From NCBI RefSeq assembly GCF_900765565.1, contig NZ_CAAFRZ010000260.1, positions 1 to 22,660 of the forward strand: DNA of 22,660 nucleotides, in the 5' to 3' direction. The notes below the pieces were generated by a model that did no database searches, was not told where the DNA came from, and saw only the letters and a list, made by a program, of their open reading frames with translations. Below, one piece after another: positions 20,770-22,660 of the stretch. This DNA is from an uncultured Dialister sp. (GTDB lineage Bacteria > Bacillota > Negativicutes > Veillonellales > Dialisteraceae). Every line of letters begins with the position of its first letter. The stretch's first letter is position 1. The position numbers and the translations under genes were made by a program.

Positions 20770-21291
20770 ATGAAAAAAGCGACACTTTCTCCGGAGGACC
20801 AGGTCCGGAGTCTCCACTATAAATATGAAATTCCGGAAGAAGAGGCAAAATCCCTCATCGATAGGGGCATCCGGTTTGGTGAAATCGACCAGGCCGCCCT
20901 CCTTTCCTGCCTCACGGACAAGTCCGTAGAAGATATCCTGGCCATGCGGAAAGAGGATCCCTGGGGGGTCATCAGAAAGAAACTGGGTCTCACGGCGGCG
21001 GTATATGAAGAGGCTTACCTCATGCACCGGGCGGACCGGCTCCATCGGTTCTACGGTATCGACACGAAGCGGGCCCTTTCCCTTCTTTCCGAAGGCTATC
21101 CGAACCACTGGATCCGCCTAGCCTACCTTCTGGAGCAGCACACCGGAAGAAAGGCGGAAGATATCATTCACGAGCGAAAGAAAAGTGAACGGTGGAAACC
21201 CTATGCGGAGCGGGTGCTCCACGTGAATCCCGAGGATTTCACGAAATGGATTGCAGAAACAAGAAATCCCGCCCTGCCGGTGAAGAAATAA
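20770..21291 (+). CDS. Hypothetical helical protein with an internally duplicated module
   Basis: I do not recognise this 173-residue protein. It looks all-helical, charged and cytosolic, with no signal or membrane segment. Two halves resemble each other: about 19-75 (YEIPEEEAKSLIDRGIRFG, VEDILAMRK) and about 95-155 (YGIDTKRALSLLSEGYP, AEDIIHERKK). Each carries Y-x-I, then A-x-x-L, a Gly, a Leu-Leu pair, the EDI...RK motif and a Trp, so the gene probably arose by duplication of a roughly 75-residue unit. The start at 20770 has AAAGGAA 8 nt upstream; the frame is open further upstream, but only through repeat DNA. Its own terminator follows immediately. Context gives no functional hint. Confidence 0.78.
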   Translation: MKKATLSPEDQVRSLHYKYEIPEEEAKSLIDRGIRFGEIDQAALLSCLTDKSVEDILAMRKEDPWGVIRKKLGLTAAVYEEAYLMHRADRLHRFYGIDTKRALSLLSEGYPNHWIRLAYLLEQHTGRKAEDIIHERKKSERWKPYAERVLHVNPEDFTKWIAETRNPALPVKK

Positions 21292-21300
21292 AAAAACGCT

Positions 21301-21330
21301 CCCTGCGCAAATACGCAGGGGGTTCTTTTT
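21301..21330 (+). terminator. Intrinsic terminator after the hypothetical gene
   Basis: CCCTGCG (21301-21307) and CGCAGGG (21314-21320) pair around CAAATA, followed by GGTTCTTTTT. It starts 9 bp after the stop. Confidence 0.9.
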
Positions 21331-21341
21331 GCTTACGGTTA

Positions 21342-21507
21342 GAGTCAATCGCGTGAGGGCTTTTAGCTTCTAGCTGTTAGCAGTTAGGAAAACTCTACAG
21401 CCTACGGCATGAGTTACTGATGGCACCATCGAATGGAAAGCGCCGCAGGCAGATCAGTTTTCCTAAAAGCTAACAGCTAGGAGCTAGCAGCCCCATGCTG
21501 GTGGCTC
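21342..21507. repeat. 166-bp palindromic element, copy 3
   Basis: It runs from GAGTCA to TGGCTC. Left arm heptads are GCTTTTA, GCTTCTA, GCTGTTA, GCAGTTA; right arm GCTAACA, GCTAGGA, GCTAGCA. The centre matches copy 1 (CTACGGCATGA, CATCGAATGG, AAGCGCCGCAGGC). The length is the same as copies 1 and 2. Confidence 0.9.
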
Positions 21508-21546
21508 TATCCATTATCATGCCAACCGGCGGCGGAGCCGCGGGAC

Positions 21547-21581
21547 CTCAACTCTCAACTCTCAAATCTCAAATCTCAACT
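21547..21581. repeat. CTCAANT heptad array (5 units) overlapping a gene end
   Basis: CTCAACT, CTCAACT, CTCAAAT, CTCAAAT, CTCAACT, preceded by GGCGGCGGAGCCGCGGGAC. It is the longest clean array of this family in the window. On the minus strand it provides the stop codon of the dehydrogenase gene. Confidence 0.92.
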
Positions 21582-22463
21582 CTCTTTATATAAAGCATCA
21601 TACACGGCCTGGAGTTTCCGGTCCCTTTCCTTTGTGGCCTTTGCCGCTTTATCGCCGTCGTACTTGTAGAATCCTTCGCCCGTCTTCACGCCCAGGTGGC
21701 CTTCTTTCACCTTTTCTGCCAGGAGCGGCGGCACTTCGTGGCTGTCTTCCAGGTCCGGCATAAGGTAGTCGCTGATATGGGCAAATACATCGAGGCCGCC
21801 GAAATCTACGGTTTCCAGGGGTCCCAGGCAGGCCCAGCGGAAGCCGAGGCCGTACTTCATGACGGAATCGATGCCTTCCTTGCTGATGATGCCTTTCTGT
21901 ACCATGGACAGGGCTTCCCGGATTACCGCCAGCTGGAGACGGTTGGCCGCAAAGCCGGGGGCATCCTTTTCTACGATGGCCGGTTTCTTGTGGATAGCCA
22001 GGGCCAGGTCGTAAATGGTCTTTGCCACATCGTCCGCGGTGTGGTCATTTTTGATGATTTCAATCAGGGGAATCAGGGTGGGTGGGTTGAACCAGTGCAT
22101 GCCCAGGAATCGCTCCGGTTTCACCACGGCCTTGGACAGGGCATTAATAGAAAGGCCGGAGGTATTGGTGGCGATGATGGTGCTATCCCCGGCTAAAGGG
22201 GAATAGGTGCGGTAGAAATCGAGCTTCGTATCCAGGTTTTCCACAATGGTCTCTACGATGAGGTCCCGCCCTTTGAAGGCAGAGGGGTCCGTGGTGTAGG
22301 TGATTTTATCCACCATGTCAGGGGCGATTTTCGTCTTCGCCCGCTTCAGGGTGGGGGCTTTGTGGTTCCAGAGAATCACGTCGTACCCGTTTCTGGCAAA
22401 AATCTCCGCCATGGAATAGCCCATGGTACCGGCACCGGCAATGGTAATCTTTTTAATTTCCAT
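21576..22463 (-). CDS. 3-hydroxyacyl-CoA (3-hydroxybutyryl-CoA) dehydrogenase
   Basis: NAD(P)-dependent dehydrogenase that interconverts 3-hydroxyacyl-CoA and 3-oxoacyl-CoA. In 295 residues it has the Rossmann motif GAGTMG at 10-15 and the catalytic set S102 (NTSGLSI), H123 (MHWFNPP), E135 (LIEII) and N174 (GFAANRLQ). The C-terminal helical domain ends in the typical GVKTGEGFYKY. The segment after the second strand (about 33-60) looks shorter than in Clostridium Hbd. The ATG at 22463 has GGAGG 7 nt upstream. The final residues and the TGA come from the CTCAANT repeat. It is transcribed toward the origin, head-on to the rightward fork. No other butyrate or beta-oxidation gene is adjacent, so the pathway is uncertain. 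Confidence 0.9.
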   Translation of the reverse strand: MEIKKITIAGAGTMGYSMAEIFARNGYDVILWNHKAPTLKRAKTKIAPDMVDKITYTTDPSAFKGRDLIVETIVENLDTKLDFYRTYSPLAGDSTIIATNTSGLSINALSKAVVKPERFLGMHWFNPPTLIPLIEIIKNDHTADDVAKTIYDLALAIHKKPAIVEKDAPGFAANRLQLAVIREALSMVQKGIISKEGIDSVMKYGLGFRWACLGPLETVDFGGLDVFAHISDYLMPDLEDSHEVPPLLAEKVKEGHLGVKTGEGFYKYDGDKAAKATKERDRKLQAVYDALYKES

Positions 22464-22581
22464 AGTAATTCCTCCTTTTCAAATGTTTTTCTCATCTTTA
22501 TTGTACCACGAAAAGGGGGCGGAAATTGTTTAGGAAATGTCAAATTGTAGTTTGTAGAGCTGTTGAGGGGGATGATGGATA

Positions 22582-22660
22582 GAGTCATTCGCGCGGGGGC
22601 TTCTAGCTACTAGCGGCTAGCAACTAGGAAAGCTCTACAGCCTACGGCACGAATGACTGG
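22582..22660. repeat. 166-bp palindromic element, copy 4, cut by the window end
   Basis: GAGTCATTCGCGCGGGGGC, then heptads GCTTCTA, GCTACTA, GCGGCTA, GCAACTA, then GGAAAGCTCTACAGCCTACG. The 79 bp present follow copy 3 closely. Confidence 0.88.

Noticed and set aside
22464..22581. TTGACA-based promoter for the dehydrogenase gene
   Set aside because: A TTGACA is present on the minus strand near 22540, but no -10 lies at 16-18 bp; the only TACAAT is about 32 bp away.

Overview
The window covers the chromosomal replication origin of a bacterium that looks like a Negativicute, possibly a Dialister-like gut anaerobe. That placement is an inference from the protein flavour, the presence of a DciA-type helicase loader, the viroplasmin-type RNase HI and the dnaA-dnaN-S4-recF order; no database was searched. 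There are 17 confident protein genes and no rRNA or tRNA gene that I could find.

Layout. Left arm (1-5700): a PPK2 polyphosphate kinase (minus strand), a DciA/DUF721 helicase-loader gene in the opposite orientation, a gene-free kilobase holding a perfect parS site and several hairpins, then the recF-S4-dnaN genes (minus). Origin (about 5710-7760): dnaA on the minus strand, with DnaA-box clusters on both sides. The dnaA-dnaN gap has the layout of a Bacillus-type unwinding region: boxes, then TAC/TAG trios, then an AT-rich stretch. Right arm (7980-22660): mostly plus-strand genes, leading away from the origin. In order they are a small basic protein, a DEDDh exonuclease, RNase HI, an MntR-type regulator, a LysR regulator, a MetE-like methyltransferase, MsrA, an FAD dehydrogenase, adenylosuccinate lyase, a metallo-beta-lactamase-fold hydrolase and a hypothetical helical protein. 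The last gene, a 3-hydroxyacyl-CoA dehydrogenase, is on the minus strand. Gene direction follows replication except for dciA and this dehydrogenase, which run head-on to the forks. The usual rpmH-rnpA and gyrB-gyrA neighbours are absent.

The most unusual content lies between the genes. Most gene-free gaps longer than about 200 bp contain interspersed repeats. These include tandem arrays with a strict 7-nt period in four sequence families: CTCAANT, (T/G)AGGAGT, GCTNNTA and GTCTGAN. The arrays are combined with GC-rich hairpins, a roughly 135-bp palindromic composite, and a 166-bp palindromic element present in three complete copies of identical length plus one cut by the window end. Every heptad unit carries a stop triplet on at least one strand. 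Because 7 is not a multiple of 3, three units place stops in all three frames. recF and the dehydrogenase gene both end inside such arrays. Two copies of one repeat differ by exactly one heptad, which suggests slippage. In form, but not in sequence, this resembles the heptanucleotide STRR repeats known from cyanobacteria.

How the genes work together: dnaA, dnaN, recF, dciA, parS and the origin form a replication-initiation and segregation locus. The two nucleases are compatible with that setting but are not specific to it. The right-arm metabolic genes (methionine synthesis and repair, purine synthesis, acyl-CoA metabolism, metal homeostasis) look like ordinary housekeeping genes, mostly single-gene transcription units separated by repeats. 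The exception is the FAD dehydrogenase-purB pair, which is closely spaced.
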